Origin: JAHECE01 sp963780675
GTDB lineage: Bacteria; Actinomycetota; Actinomycetes; Actinomycetales; JAHECE01
Reading direction: 5' to 3'
Assembly (NCBI GenBank): GCA_963780675.1
Contig: CAWACR010000003.1
Span: 186,001 to 250,000 of the forward strand
Length of the DNA stretch: 64,000 nucleotides
Shown here piece after piece: positions 54,352-63,618 of this stretch (position 1 is its first letter; each line of letters opens with the position of its first letter). The position numbers and the translations under genes are program-made. The notes under the pieces are model-generated. The model ran no database searches. It was given only the letters and a program-made list of their open reading frames with translations, and was not told where the DNA came from.

Positions 54352-55347
54352 GTGGACACCGACGCCTTCTCGGCGGTGCACGGCGACCAGTGGGCGCGCC
54401 TGGAGCACCTCGCCGGACGGCGGCGCCTCACCGGCCCCGAGGCCGACGAGCTCGTCCGGCTCTACCAGCTCACGGCGACCCACCTGTCGACGATCCAGTC
54501 GGCCTCTCCCGAGCCGCTGCTCGTCGCGCGCCTGTCGACACTTCTCGCCCGGGCTCGCTCGAGGATCGCCGGGTCGCCCGAGCCCTCGTGGTCGGACGTC
54601 ACCCGCTTCGTGGTGCTCACCCTGCCGGCCGCGCTCTACCGGATCCGGTGGTGGACCGTGGTGATCGCGGCGGCGTTCGTCGCGGTGGCCGTGGTGACGG
54701 GCTGGTGGGTCGCGACCAACCCCGAGGCGCAAGCCCTGCTCGGTACACCGGAGCAGCTGCAGGAGTACGCGGACGAGGCCTTCGAGGCCTACTACTCGAG
54801 CGGTCCGGCGCCGTCCTTCGCCGCCCAGGTGTGGACGAACAACGCGTGGATCGCCGCGCAGTGCGTCGGTCTGGGGATCACGGGCATCGTGCCCGTGTAC
54901 GTCCTCGCCCAGAACGCGATCGCCGTCGGCGCCGCCGCGGGGGTCATGGCGACCTACGACGAGCTCCGGCTCTTCCTGGCGCTGATCGCCCCGCACGGGC
55001 TGCTGGAGCTCACCGCGATCTTCGTCTCCGCGGCCGCGGGCCTGCGGATCTTCTGGGCGTGGGTGGCGCCCGGGCCGCTACCCCGGGGCCGCGCCGTGGC
55101 GCGGGAGGGGCGGGCCCTGGTCACAGTGGCGATCGGGCTCGTGGGGGTGCTCGCGGTGAGCGGTCTCATCGAGGCGTTCGTGACGCCGTCGGGGCTGCCG
55201 TGGGCCGTGAAGGCAGCCATCGGCGTCCTGGCGGTGGCCGCCTTCGCCGCGTACGTGGTGGTGCTGGGGCGGGCCGCCGTGCGGTCGGGTCAGACAGGCG
55301 ACCTCGAGGAGGACGAGGCGGGGTACACGGCCGTCGTCGCAGGCTGA
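54352..55347 (+). CDS. SpoIIM-like (stage II sporulation M / DUF95) membrane protein
   Basis: 331 aa from GTG at 54352. Cytoplasmic N-terminal helices (HGDQWARLEHLAGRRRLTGP, ELVRLYQLTATHLSTIQSAS), then five membrane helices from about residue 105. Conserved FAAQVWTNNAWIAAQCVGLG, ITGIVPVYVLAQNAIAVGAA and LALIAPHGLLELTAIFVSAA mark the SpoIIM/DUF95 family. No sporulation is implied; the family is widespread in non-spore-formers. Paired with RDD and next to MoxR-DUF58, so it probably belongs to the same membrane assembly. Confidence 0.9.
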   Translation: MDTDAFSAVHGDQWARLEHLAGRRRLTGPEADELVRLYQLTATHLSTIQSASPEPLLVARLSTLLARARSRIAGSPEPSWSDVTRFVVLTLPAALYRIRWWTVVIAAAFVAVAVVTGWWVATNPEAQALLGTPEQLQEYADEAFEAYYSSGPAPSFAAQVWTNNAWIAAQCVGLGITGIVPVYVLAQNAIAVGAAAGVMATYDELRLFLALIAPHGLLELTAIFVSAAAGLRIFWAWVAPGPLPRGRAVAREGRALVTVAIGLVGVLAVSGLIEAFVTPSGLPWAVKAAIGVLAVAAFAAYVVVLGRAAVRSGQTGDLEEDEAGYTAVVAG

Positions 55348-55369
55348 GGCCGAGTGCGGCACGAGACCG

Positions 55370-56662
55370 CTACAACCGGCCCTGGGCCTTGAGCGCGAGG
55401 TAGGTGTCCGCGAGCGCCGGTGCGAGCTCGTCCGGTCCGGCGTCGACCACCTCGACGCCGCGCCGGCGCAGGGCCGCGGCGACCGCTTCTCGTTCCAGCG
55501 CGCCGCGCTCGGCGGCGGCAGCCCCGAAGGCGTCCGAGCCGGACCCCCGCGCGCGGCGCATGACCTCGACCGCGGGATCCGCCGCGGAGGCCAGGACCAC
55601 CTGGTGCTCGCGGGTGAGGGCCCCCGCGACAGGAAGCAGGCCGTACTCCACGGCGGCCGGCTCGAGGGCGGTGAGCAGCACGACGAGCGCTCGCTGGGTC
55701 AGCCTCTCCTGCACCACGCGGGTGACGGCCGCCCAGTTGAGCTCGACCAGCGCCGGTTCGAGCGGCGCCGTGGCCGAGGCGATCGCGGCCAGGAGCGCGG
55801 CCCCGCTCTCGCCCGCGACGCGCGCCCGCACGGTGCGATCGATCGCGACGAGCTCCACGCGATCGCCGGCCCGCGAGGCGAGCGCGGCCAGCAGGAGGGC
55901 GGCGTCGATCTCCGCCTCGAGGCGGGCGCCGTCGCCGAGCCGTGCCGCCGACAGGCGCGAGGTGTCGAGGACGAGAAGCACGCGCCGGTCTCGCTCGGGG
56001 CGCCAGGTGCGCACGACGACCTCCGAGCGCCGCGCCGTGGCCCGCCAGTCGATCGCGCGCACGTCGTCGCCCGCGACGTACGCGCGCAGGGAGTCGAACT
56101 CCGTGCCCGGGCCGCGGATCTGCACCGCCGACCGCCCGTCCATCTCGCGCAGCCGCGCGAGGCGGCTGGGGAGGTGGCGCCGGGACCGGAACTCGGGGAG
56201 GACCCGCAGGTCGGCGGGCGCGGCGAGCGACGCCTGGCGCGCTGCGAGGCGCAGCGGGCCGAAGGCGCGGACGGTGACGCGGTCGGCGGACATGACGCCC
56301 CGGCGCCGCGGCGTGAGGTGCGTGCGGACCCGCCTGGCCTCGCCCGGGGGGATCGTCAGGGCGTGCCGGTTCACGACGGCGCCCGCGGACGGCTGCCACG
56401 CGTCCCTGACCACGCCGCGCAGCACCCGTCCGGTGGGGTTCGTGACGAGGATCGTCGACGTGACCGACTCGGTGAGCCGCACCGACGAGGGGACCGAGCG
56501 TTCGACGGCGAGAGCCCGGGGCGAGGGCGCCAGGGCGGCGTCGAGCACGCAGAGGAGGACGACGACTCCCGCCCACGCCGCCACCGTGAGCGCCTGGGGC
56601 GCGAGCAGCACGGGGAGGAGCCCCGCGGCAGCGAGGGCGACGGCGCGCCCGGAGATGACCAT
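55370..56662 (-). CDS. DUF58 domain protein (vWA-like MoxR partner)
   Basis: 430 aa from ATG at 56662. Two N-terminal helices (AVALAAAGLLPVLLAP and VAAWAGVVVLLCVLDAAL), a beta region, then the DUF58 signature GTEFDSLRAYVAGDDVRAID with WRATARRSEVVVRTW, and a vWA-like domain opening RVLLVLDTSRLSAARL (MIDAS-like DxS) and running to the C-terminus. DUF58 proteins work with MoxR AAA+ ATPases, probably in assembling or activating envelope complexes. It starts 14 bp after the moxR stop. Confidence 0.92.
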   Translation of the reverse strand: MVISGRAVALAAAGLLPVLLAPQALTVAAWAGVVVLLCVLDAALAPSPRALAVERSVPSSVRLTESVTSTILVTNPTGRVLRGVVRDAWQPSAGAVVNRHALTIPPGEARRVRTHLTPRRRGVMSADRVTVRAFGPLRLAARQASLAAPADLRVLPEFRSRRHLPSRLARLREMDGRSAVQIRGPGTEFDSLRAYVAGDDVRAIDWRATARRSEVVVRTWRPERDRRVLLVLDTSRLSAARLGDGARLEAEIDAALLLAALASRAGDRVELVAIDRTVRARVAGESGAALLAAIASATAPLEPALVELNWAAVTRVVQERLTQRALVVLLTALEPAAVEYGLLPVAGALTREHQVVLASAADPAVEVMRRARGSGSDAFGAAAAERGALEREAVAAALRRRGVEVVDAGPDELAPALADTYLALKAQGRL

Positions 56663-56676
56663 GCCCGGCGCCGTCG

Positions 56677-57702
56677 TCAGCGCGGCACGGGCACGGTGGC
56701 CAGGACGCCGTCGAGGACGCTCTCGGCCGTGACGCCCTCGAGCTCGGCCTCCGCGCGGAGCTGGACCCGGTGCCGGAGGGTCGGGTGGGCGAGGGCCTTG
56801 ACGTCGTCGGGGGTCACGAAGGACCGGCCGGAGAGCCAGGCCCACGCCTTCGACGTCGCGATCAGGGCCGTCGCACCTCGGGGCGAGACGCCCAGCGACA
56901 GCGAGGGGGACGTCCGGGTTGCGCGGCACAGGTCGACGACGTAGCCCAGCACCTCGGGTGCGACCTGCACCCGGGCGACCTCGGCGCGCGCCGCGGCGAG
57001 GTCCGCTGCGCCCGCGACCGGGCGGATGCCGGCTCCGGCGAGGTCGCGCGGGTCGAAGCCGCTCGCGTGCCGGCGCAGCACCTCGACCTCGGCGGTGCGC
57101 TCGGGGATCGGCAGGAGCAGCTTGAGCAGGAAGCGGTCGAGCTGGGCCTCGGGGAGCGGGTAGGTGCCCTCGTACTCGACCGGGTTCTGGGTGGCGATCA
57201 CGACGAACGGGTCGGGCAGGCGCATGGCCCTGCCGTCGACGCTCACCTGGCGTTCCTCCATGGCCTCGAGGAGCGAGGCCTGGGTCTTGGGCGGCGTCCG
57301 GTTGATCTCGTCCGCGAGCAGGAGGTTCGTGAAGACCGGGCCGGAGCGGAAGGAGAACTCCGCCGTGCGGGTGTCGTAGACCAGCGAGCCGGTGACGTCA
57401 CCGGGCATGAGGTCCGGCGTGAACTGGACGCGCTTGGTGTCGAGGGAGAGGGCGGCGGCGAGGGCGCGGACGAGGAGCGTCTTGGCCACGCCGGGGACGC
57501 CCTCGAGCAGGACGTGGCCCCGGCACAGCAGGGCGATCAGCAGCCCGGTGACGGCGGCGTCCTGGCCGACGACGGCCTTGCCGACCTCCGTGCGCAGGGC
57601 GGCGAGGGATTGCCGGGCGCCGTCGGGTGTCGGGCCCTGGGCCGAGACGTTCGCGGGCGAGGTGGCCGCGGGCGGGGGACTCCCGGGCGGGGGGACTGTC
57701 AT
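56677..57702 (-). CDS. MoxR family AAA+ ATPase
   Basis: 341 aa from ATG at 57702. Pro-rich N-terminus, then VVGQDAAVTGLLIALLCRGH, Walker A GVPGVAKTLLVRAL, FTPDLMPGDVTGSLVYDTRT, Walker B NLLLADEINRTPPKTQASLL, sensor 1 VIATQNPVEYEGTYPLPEAQ with LDRFLLKL (Arg finger region), and sensor 2 SPRGATALI. Acts as a chaperone-like ATPase for the vWA/DUF58 partner encoded just downstream. Its start overlaps the DUF4350 stop (ATGA). Confidence 0.95.
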   Translation of the reverse strand: MTVPPPGSPPPAATSPANVSAQGPTPDGARQSLAALRTEVGKAVVGQDAAVTGLLIALLCRGHVLLEGVPGVAKTLLVRALAAALSLDTKRVQFTPDLMPGDVTGSLVYDTRTAEFSFRSGPVFTNLLLADEINRTPPKTQASLLEAMEERQVSVDGRAMRLPDPFVVIATQNPVEYEGTYPLPEAQLDRFLLKLLLPIPERTAEVEVLRRHASGFDPRDLAGAGIRPVAGAADLAAARAEVARVQVAPEVLGYVVDLCRATRTSPSLSLGVSPRGATALIATSKAWAWLSGRSFVTPDDVKALAHPTLRHRVQLRAEAELEGVTAESVLDGVLATVPVPR

Positions 57703-58892
57703 GGGCGCATGACCTCGGCTTCCAGGGTGTCGAGCGCGTGGACCAGGGCGAGCAGGGCGGCGTCGTCCCCGGGGGACGGACCGTACAGGAGGGCGGCGAG
57801 GGCGGCGCCGTCTCGGCCGGTGGCTCGCGCGAGCGCGTCGAGCAGGGCATCCGGGCCGGCGGTGGCGGGGACGCCGAGGCGGTGCGCGAGGCGGGAGGCG
57901 GCTCCGGCCCGCAGGGCGGCGGCGGCGTGCCCGTGCGCGGCCGCGCGGCGGTAGAGCCGGGCGCGCCCGAGCGTGGTCTCGGCCGCCTTGACCACCACGG
58001 GGAGCGGTTCGACGACGACCGGCCCGAGTCGGCGCCCCTGCCAGATCATCGTGGCGACCGCGACGAGGAGCGCCCAGGCCGCGACGGCCCCGGCGCCGGG
58101 CGGCAGGAGGGTCCCGGCCGGCTCGGCCGTGTCGGTGGGGGAGGGGACGTACCACGTCAGGTGCTCGGTGCGGCCGAGGATGCGCAGGACGAGGGCGGCG
58201 TTGCCCGCCTCGGCGAGCGCGGCGTTGGTGAACGGGCGGTCGTTGCCGACGACCGTGACCCGCCTGTCCCCTTGGCGGAACGTGGCGTAGGCGCCGACGG
58301 AGGGGTCGCCGGCGCCCGGGAAGCAGACGACGACGTCGTCCGAGAGGGCGCGCACGTCCCCCGATCCCGTGTCGAGGGTGCCGGCCGCGACGGCGTCGGG
58401 ATCGTCACAGGCGGCCGCACGGACACCGTCGCCGCCCTCGCCCGTGGGCACGACGGCGTCGGTCAGGAGCGAGAGGTTCGCGTAGGCGACCTGGGTGAGC
58501 ACGAGGTCGGCGTTGCTCGCGGCCACGTCCTCCCACTGGTCGGGTCGCAGCCCGGTCGGATCGGTGATGAAGAGGGTGCCGTCGTCCGGCGTCGCGGCCA
58601 GCGCCGAGGCGGTCGTCTCGCGGAACGTGATGCTCACGCCCTCACGCCCGAGGATCTGTGCGGCGGCCCGGGCGCCGTCGGGGTGGGGGTTGTCGGGGGC
58701 CAGCGGGATGCTCGAGGTCCTCGGCTGCGTCGCCACCGTGAGGAGGGTCACGAGCACCAGCGCCAGGGCCACGGCGGCCGGCCAGCGCCACCGCCGAAAC
58801 CGGCCGGGCTCCTTCGTGGCGCTCCGCCGTGGACCGGTGGTGGCGGGTGGGGGCGTCGTCGTAGCGCCGCTGGCGGGCGCCGTCGTCGTCAC
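57699..58892 (-). CDS. DUF4350 domain membrane protein
   Basis: 397 aa if it starts at GTG 58892. Thr/Pro-rich N-terminus, one helix (WPAAVALALVLVTLLTVATQ), then an extracytoplasmic domain (about 75-270): LAPDNPHPDGARAAAQILGR, TLFITDPTGLRPDQWEDVAA, VTVVGNDRPFTNAALAEAGN, HLTWYVPSP. A second helix (AVAAWALLVAVATMIW) and a cytoplasmic helical part follow. In the sequence as given the frame is open into the upstream DUF4129 gene and reads as one 627-aa fusion, but a one-base correction at about 58934 restores a TGA that overlaps this GTG. Part of the MoxR-DUF58 operon. Confidence 0.85.
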   Translation of the reverse strand: MTTTAPASGATTTPPPATTGPRRSATKEPGRFRRWRWPAAVALALVLVTLLTVATQPRTSSIPLAPDNPHPDGARAAAQILGREGVSITFRETTASALAATPDDGTLFITDPTGLRPDQWEDVAASNADLVLTQVAYANLSLLTDAVVPTGEGGDGVRAAACDDPDAVAAGTLDTGSGDVRALSDDVVVCFPGAGDPSVGAYATFRQGDRRVTVVGNDRPFTNAALAEAGNAALVLRILGRTEHLTWYVPSPTDTAEPAGTLLPPGAGAVAAWALLVAVATMIWQGRRLGPVVVEPLPVVVKAAETTLGRARLYRRAAAHGHAAAALRAGAASRLAHRLGVPATAGPDALLDALARATGRDGAALAALLYGPSPGDDAALLALVHALDTLEAEVMRP

Positions 58893-59582
58893 GCCTGACC
58901 CGCGTCGTGACTGGTGAGGGAGAAGAAGCGGTCGCGCGTCGGCCACGCGGCGGTCGACCTCGCGCAGCCACGCGTCGTCCGCCGGGCCCACGGCGCGGCG
59001 ACCGTAGCGCACGCCGTCGAACAGGGCTCCGGCCCTCGTGAGGTCGTCGGCCTCGCCAGGGAGGCGGTAGCCGGCGGCCTCGGCGGCCTCGTGCGCGGTC
59101 AGCCCGGGCCGGTCGTCGAGGATCGCGCGCTCGGTGAGGGAGCGGATGACCGCGCGGAAGCGGTCGAGGACGGCGCCGGCGTGGTCTCCGCGCGCGGCGG
59201 CCGCATCCGCGGCGGCCCGCAGCTGCTCGGCGGTGCGCTCGTCGTCCTCGAAGAGCGCCGCGGGTGCCGTGAGCGCACGACGACGGCGTACCGGACCCCC
59301 GACGACCAGCGCGATCGTCACCGCGACCGCAGTGGCGGTGACGACCACCACGGGAAGCACCCAGTCGGGCCCGGCGGAACCGACGGACAAGAGGTCGGCG
59401 AGGCGGTCGAGGAGCCAGGCAAGGGCCTCACCGACGAGGTTGGTCCGCTCGGAGTAGATGCCGCGCGCGAGCTCCTCCTCGGCCCAGCGCCGCGCCTCGT
59501 CCGCGTCCGGGGTGACCGGCACGTCCGTGCCGGACAGGGCGGCGAGGGCCCTGTCGGCGCCGAGGAGGAAGGGCGCGGGCAC
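58889..59582 (-). CDS. DUF4129 domain membrane protein, one frameshift near the C-terminus
   Basis: About 230 aa from GTG at 59582, directly after the previous stop. ARRWAEEELARGIYSERTNL, EALAWLLDRLADLLS, one helix (WVLPVVVVTATAVAVTIALV), then the DUF4129 part: DHAGAVLDRFRAVIRSLTER, RPGLTAHEAAEAAGYRLPGE, LFDGVRYGRRAVGPADDAWL. After RRVADA the given frame reads on into DUF4350. Dropping one base in GCGCGAC (58931-58937) gives DRFFSLTSHDAGQA then TGA. The DUF4129 domain is the C-terminal module of transglutaminase-like envelope proteins, kept here as a stand-alone membrane unit. Confidence 0.83.
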
Positions 59583-60941
59583 TCAGGCGCGCTCCTCCGC
59601 GGCGCGGGCGAGCTCGACGTCCAGGCCCTCGGTGCGCATGCGGACGTCGATATAGAGCAGCGCGATCACGCCGGCCGTGAACGGGGTGGTCAGCGTGGTG
59701 GCGACGATCTGCGCCAGCGTGCTGGCCGCGATGTAGGCGGGCGACGTGAGCATCGTGACCGGGTCGGCGGCCGTGAACTGCAGGACCACCGACACCGACC
59801 CGCTGATGGCGCCGGTGACCACGCTCACGAGGATCGAGGTGAGGAGGTAGATCCCCAGTACCCGCCAGAAGGTGCCGCGCGTCAGGACCCAGCCACGCCG
59901 GATCGACTCGACGATGCCACCCCGTTCGAGCATCAGCGCGGGGGTGGCCAGCAGCGTCCGGGTGAGGAGCAGGAACAGTGCGGCCACGGCGAGGAAGCCG
60001 CCCGGGATGCCCACCAGGGCTGCCAGCCCCCACTGCTCCGAGGCCAGGGCTGCCAGCGTGAGGAGCAGCCAGGCGGCGAGGGGCGCGGCGACCAGGATCA
60101 GGAGCAGGACGCTGAGCGCAAGGAGTCGGCCGATCTGCCCCTTGGCGGAGGCCCAGACCTGTGCCGGCCCTGCCGTCCGGCCGATCACCGATTGGCTCAC
60201 GGAGACGATGAGCAGGCCCGACAGGATCGTCGTGACGACGTAGGAGATCGTCTGCGCGCCGAGTGCCACGCCCAGCTGGCCGGTCAGGTCGGCGAGCAGG
60301 GCGTTGACGTCCTCCAGGCTCGCCTCGGCGCCGGTCGTCGTGGTGGTGAGCGCCGGCTCGAAGCCCGCGAAGAACCGCCAGGTGAGGACGGCCTGGATGG
60401 TCGCGGTGATCGTCACCACGATCGCGGAGAGACCGAACATCACGCGGGGGTTGGTGCGGATCGCCTTGAACGCGCCGTCGAAGATCTCACCGAGCGAGAG
60501 CGGGCGAAGGGGGACGATCCCCGGCCGCGGGGCGAGGGGAGCGGGCGACCAGGGGCCGGGCCCGAAGCCTGCGGGCGTCGGCGCCCCGTACTGGCCGTAC
60601 TGGCCGTACCGGGGCGGCTGCTGCGGAGGCGGTCCGTACCCGCGTGGGTACCCGTTCTGCTGCGGGGGCGGTCCGTACTGCGGGGCCGGTCCGGACTGCG
60701 GGCCCGCCCCCGGGACGCCCGGGGGCGTCGGCGCGTACTGACCCCAGCGGGGAGCCTGGTTCCCGGGCGTCGGCGGCACCTGGGGCTGACCCCAGCCGGT
60801 CGGCCCGGTCGCACCGGCGACCGGTGCGCCGGTCGGTAGGGCGACGGGGGTGCCGGTCGGGAGGGCGTCCTGGGCGCCGCCCGGCTGACCCTCTCCTGGA
60901 ACGGGCTGGTGGCCCGGCGTCCCGGTCGGTCCCTCGGTCAC
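59583..60941 (-). CDS. Glycerophosphoryl diester phosphodiesterase membrane-domain protein
   Basis: 452 aa from GTG at 60941. Residues 1-145 are Pro/Gly/Gln/Tyr-rich and disordered (runs such as YGPPPQQ). PLRPLSLGEIFDGAFKAIRT leads into six helices of the GPDPase_memb type, with LIVSVSQSVIGRTAGPAQVW, LLLTRTLLATPALMLERGGI and SIRRGWVLTRGTFWRVLGIY. No phosphodiesterase domain is attached, so enzymatic activity is not expected. Operon head; the DUF4129 gene begins one codon later (TGA then GTG). Adjacent to but divergent from mtrA over 260 bp. Confidence 0.88.
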   Translation of the reverse strand: MTEGPTGTPGHQPVPGEGQPGGAQDALPTGTPVALPTGAPVAGATGPTGWGQPQVPPTPGNQAPRWGQYAPTPPGVPGAGPQSGPAPQYGPPPQQNGYPRGYGPPPQQPPRYGQYGQYGAPTPAGFGPGPWSPAPLAPRPGIVPLRPLSLGEIFDGAFKAIRTNPRVMFGLSAIVVTITATIQAVLTWRFFAGFEPALTTTTTGAEASLEDVNALLADLTGQLGVALGAQTISYVVTTILSGLLIVSVSQSVIGRTAGPAQVWASAKGQIGRLLALSVLLLILVAAPLAAWLLLTLAALASEQWGLAALVGIPGGFLAVAALFLLLTRTLLATPALMLERGGIVESIRRGWVLTRGTFWRVLGIYLLTSILVSVVTGAISGSVSVVLQFTAADPVTMLTSPAYIAASTLAQIVATTLTTPFTAGVIALLYIDVRMRTEGLDVELARAAEERA

Positions 60942-61201
60942 GGGTGGTCTCCTACCTTGTCTTCTCGGTCGCCCGGTCCGGGCAGCCAGGACCATCGTGC
61001 CACGGGGCGCCGACACGCTCCTGAGAGCGGCCCGTCCCGCGCTGCGGTTCCCGACCCGAACGGCCCGCCCCACGGAGACGTCGTCCGTCGGGCGGAACGC
61101 TCGGGACGAGCGGTGTCCTACGGGGCCACGGACAGGGCGGGTCGCCGGCACGGTGGTGTGCCACCCCTCGCGATGATGTCTCGGGGTGACACGATGGGCC
61201 C

Positions 61202-61885
61202 ATGAACCGTCGCATCCTGGTGGTCGACGACGACACCGCGCTCGCCGAGATGATCGGGATCGTGCTGGAGGCCGAGGGCTTCGAGACGGCGTTCTGCGCC
61301 GACGGCGCCGCCGCCCTCGAGGCCTTCCGGACGAGCTCACCGGACCTCGTCCTCCTCGACCTCATGCTGCCCGGGATCGACGGGATCGAGGTCTGCCGGC
61401 AGATCCGCGCGGAGTCCGACGTCCCGATCGTCATGCTGACCGCGAAGAGTGACACGGGGGACGTCGTGAAGGGCCTCGAATCGGGTGCGGACGACTACGT
61501 CGCCAAGCCCTTCAAGCCCAAGGAGCTCGTCGCGCGGGTCCGTGCCCGCCTGCGCCGCACGGATGACCCGGCCCAGGAGGTCCTCCGGATCGGCAACCTC
61601 ACGATCGACGTCGACGGCCACCGGGTGCGCCGCGGTGAGGAGGTCATCCCTCTCACCCCGCTCGAGTTCGACCTCCTCACGGCGCTCGCCCGCAAGCCGT
61701 GGCAGGTGTTCACCCGTGAGGTCCTCCTCGAACAGGTCTGGGGCTACCGACACGCGGCCGACACGCGGCTGGTCAACGTCCACGTCCAGAGGCTGCGCTC
61801 GAAGGTCGAGCACGACCCCGAGCACCCCGAGGTCGTGGTGACGGTGCGCGGCGTCGGCTACCGGGCAGGCGCCGTCACGCCATGA
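61202..61885 (+). CDS. mtrA: Response regulator MtrA
   Basis: 227 aa. Receiver: acidic pair DDD at 9-11, phospho-acceptor Asp53 (LLDLMLPGIDGIEVC), Lys102 (YVAKPFKPKELVARVRARLR). Winged helix: VIPLTPLEFDLLTALARKPW, FTREVLLEQVWGYRHAADTR, LVNVHVQRLRSKVEHDPEHP, VVTVRGVGYRAG. These, with the order mtrA-mtrB-lpqB, identify MtrA, the conserved actinobacterial regulator of wall hydrolases, division and osmotic response. mtrB overlaps its stop by 4 nt. The 260 bp upstream hold its promoter; no -10 stands out. Confidence 0.97.
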   Translation: MNRRILVVDDDTALAEMIGIVLEAEGFETAFCADGAAALEAFRTSSPDLVLLDLMLPGIDGIEVCRQIRAESDVPIVMLTAKSDTGDVVKGLESGADDYVAKPFKPKELVARVRARLRRTDDPAQEVLRIGNLTIDVDGHRVRRGEEVIPLTPLEFDLLTALARKPWQVFTREVLLEQVWGYRHAADTRLVNVHVQRLRSKVEHDPEHPEVVVTVRGVGYRAGAVTP

Positions 61886-63618
61886 CGCCGCCGCCCGTGC
61901 GGGCGTCCCGCCCGGAGCGTCAGACGCCGCATCGCGCCCGCTCGCTCCTGAGGCGGCTGCCCGTCGGGCTCCAGCGCGCCGCCGTCCGCGTCCTGCGGAC
62001 GGCGCGCCGGTGGGCGGACCGCTGGCGCACCTCGCTGCGCCTGCGGGTGGTGACCACGACCGTCGTCGTCGGTGCGCTCGCCGTCGTCGGTCTCGGGTGG
62101 TACCTGACCGGCCAGATCCGCGCCGGCATGTTCAACGAGCGGGTGGAGCAGATGCTGGCGGACGCGGCCCAGCGGAGCGCCACCGCGCAGGAGAGCATCG
62201 ACTACGCGACGGCGAACACCGGCGCGGAGATCCAGCAGCTGGCCAACGACCTCGTGGTCTCCCTCCAGGGGGCGGGCTCCGGGGCGGTGGGCACCCTGCT
62301 CCTGCGCTCGCCGTCGGACCTCTCGCAGGTGGTGATCATCGACCCGGTCACAGACCGGTCGCTCATCGGCCTCGTGAGCCCGGAGCTGCGCGGCGCCGTC
62401 CAGGAAGAGGGCGGGCAGCAGTGGCAGTCGGTCGGTGTACCGGAGGGGACGACGACGGCGCCCGGGATCGCGGTCGGCTCCCCGGTCACCCTGAAGTCGG
62501 CCGGTGCCTACGAGCTCTACTTCGTGTACTCGCTGGCGGCAGAGAACGACACCCTCCTGTTCGTGCAGCGCACGCTCGCCGTGGGTGCGGTCGTCCTGCT
62601 GGGGCTCCTGGTCGCGATGACCTGGTACCTGACGCGCAAGGTCCTGGTGCCCGTCCGCCAGGCGGCCGGCACGGCGGAGCGCCTCGCGGACGGGATGCTC
62701 AGCGAGCGGATCCCCGTCCAGGGCCATGACGAGCTCGCCACGCTGGGACGCTCCTTCAACGAGATGGCGGAGAGTCTGCAGCACCAGATCCACCGCATGG
62801 AGGAGCTCTCGCACGTCCAGCAGCGGTTCGTCTCCGACGTCTCGCACGAGCTGCGCACGCCGCTCACGACCATCCGGATGGCCGGTGACGTCATCTACGA
62901 GGAGCGTGCCGGGTTCAGCCCGGCGGTCGCGCGCTCCGCCGAGCTCCTCGACACCCAGCTGGACCGCTTCGACAGCCTCCTCGCGGACCTTCTCGAGATC
63001 AGCCGCTTCGACGCCGGGGCCGCCGTGCTGGACGCCGAGGAGTGGGACATCCGCTCGCTCGTGGACAACGTCGTCGAGCAGGCGGCACCGCTGGCCGAGC
63101 GGAAGGGCTCGCAGCTGGTGGTCGACGCCCCTGACCGCCCCTGCACGGCCGACGTCGACCCGCGGCGCGTCGAGCGGATCCTGCGCAACCTGGTCGTGAA
63201 CGCGATCGAGCACGGGGAGGGCCGGCCGATCGACATCGAGGTCGGGATGGACGCCCGCGCCGTGGCCGTCGTCGTCCGGGACCGCGGCGTCGGGATGACC
63301 CTGTTCGAGGCCAAGCACGTGTTCGACCGCTTCTGGCGTGCGGATCCCGCCCGGGCGCGGACCACCGGGGGAACCGGGCTCGGTCTGGCGATCGCGCTCG
63401 AGGACGCCCGGCTCCACGCCGGTCGGCTCGAGGCGTGGGGGAGGCCGGGCGACGGCGCCCGGTTCCGGCTCACGCTCCCGCGCCGCGCCGGAGTCGTCCT
63501 CGACGGCTCTCCGCTCGACCTCGCCCCGCCGTCGGTCCCGGCGACCCCGTTGCCGCGCGCCGAGGACCCGGCCGGGCCGGCGAGCCTTCCCGACCTCGAC
63601 CAGCTGGGCGCGCGATGA
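61882..63618 (+). CDS. mtrB: Sensor histidine kinase MtrB
   Basis: 578 aa. TM1 about 52-75 (VVTTTVVVGALAVVGLGWYL), an extracytoplasmic domain of ~150 residues, TM2 about 233-252 (AVGAVVLLGLLVAMTWYL), HAMP (VRQAAGTAERLADGMLSERI), dimerisation helix FVSDVSHELRTPLTTIRMAG with His322, and ATPase motifs NLVVNAIEHGEG, VRDRGVGMTLFEAKHVFDRF and GGTGLGLAIALEDA. The tail after ~530 is Pro-rich. Phosphorylates MtrA. lpqB overlaps by 4 nt. Confidence 0.97.
   Translation: MTPPPVRASRPERQTPHRARSLLRRLPVGLQRAAVRVLRTARRWADRWRTSLRLRVVTTTVVVGALAVVGLGWYLTGQIRAGMFNERVEQMLADAAQRSATAQESIDYATANTGAEIQQLANDLVVSLQGAGSGAVGTLLLRSPSDLSQVVIIDPVTDRSLIGLVSPELRGAVQEEGGQQWQSVGVPEGTTTAPGIAVGSPVTLKSAGAYELYFVYSLAAENDTLLFVQRTLAVGAVVLLGLLVAMTWYLTRKVLVPVRQAAGTAERLADGMLSERIPVQGHDELATLGRSFNEMAESLQHQIHRMEELSHVQQRFVSDVSHELRTPLTTIRMAGDVIYEERAGFSPAVARSAELLDTQLDRFDSLLADLLEISRFDAGAAVLDAEEWDIRSLVDNVVEQAAPLAERKGSQLVVDAPDRPCTADVDPRRVERILRNLVVNAIEHGEGRPIDIEVGMDARAVAVVVRDRGVGMTLFEAKHVFDRFWRADPARARTTGGTGLGLAIALEDARLHAGRLEAWGRPGDGARFRLTLPRRAGVVLDGSPLDLAPPSVPATPLPRAEDPAGPASLPDLDQLGAR

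Noticed and set aside
54352..55347. Evidence of endospore formation from the SpoIIM-like gene
   Set aside because: The DUF95/SpoIIM family is common in non-sporulating actinobacteria beside MoxR-DUF58; no other sporulation gene is present.
57699..59582. Real DUF4129-DUF4350 fusion protein
   Set aside because: A one-base correction restores a stop and a GTGA overlap typical of this operon. Kept as two genes.
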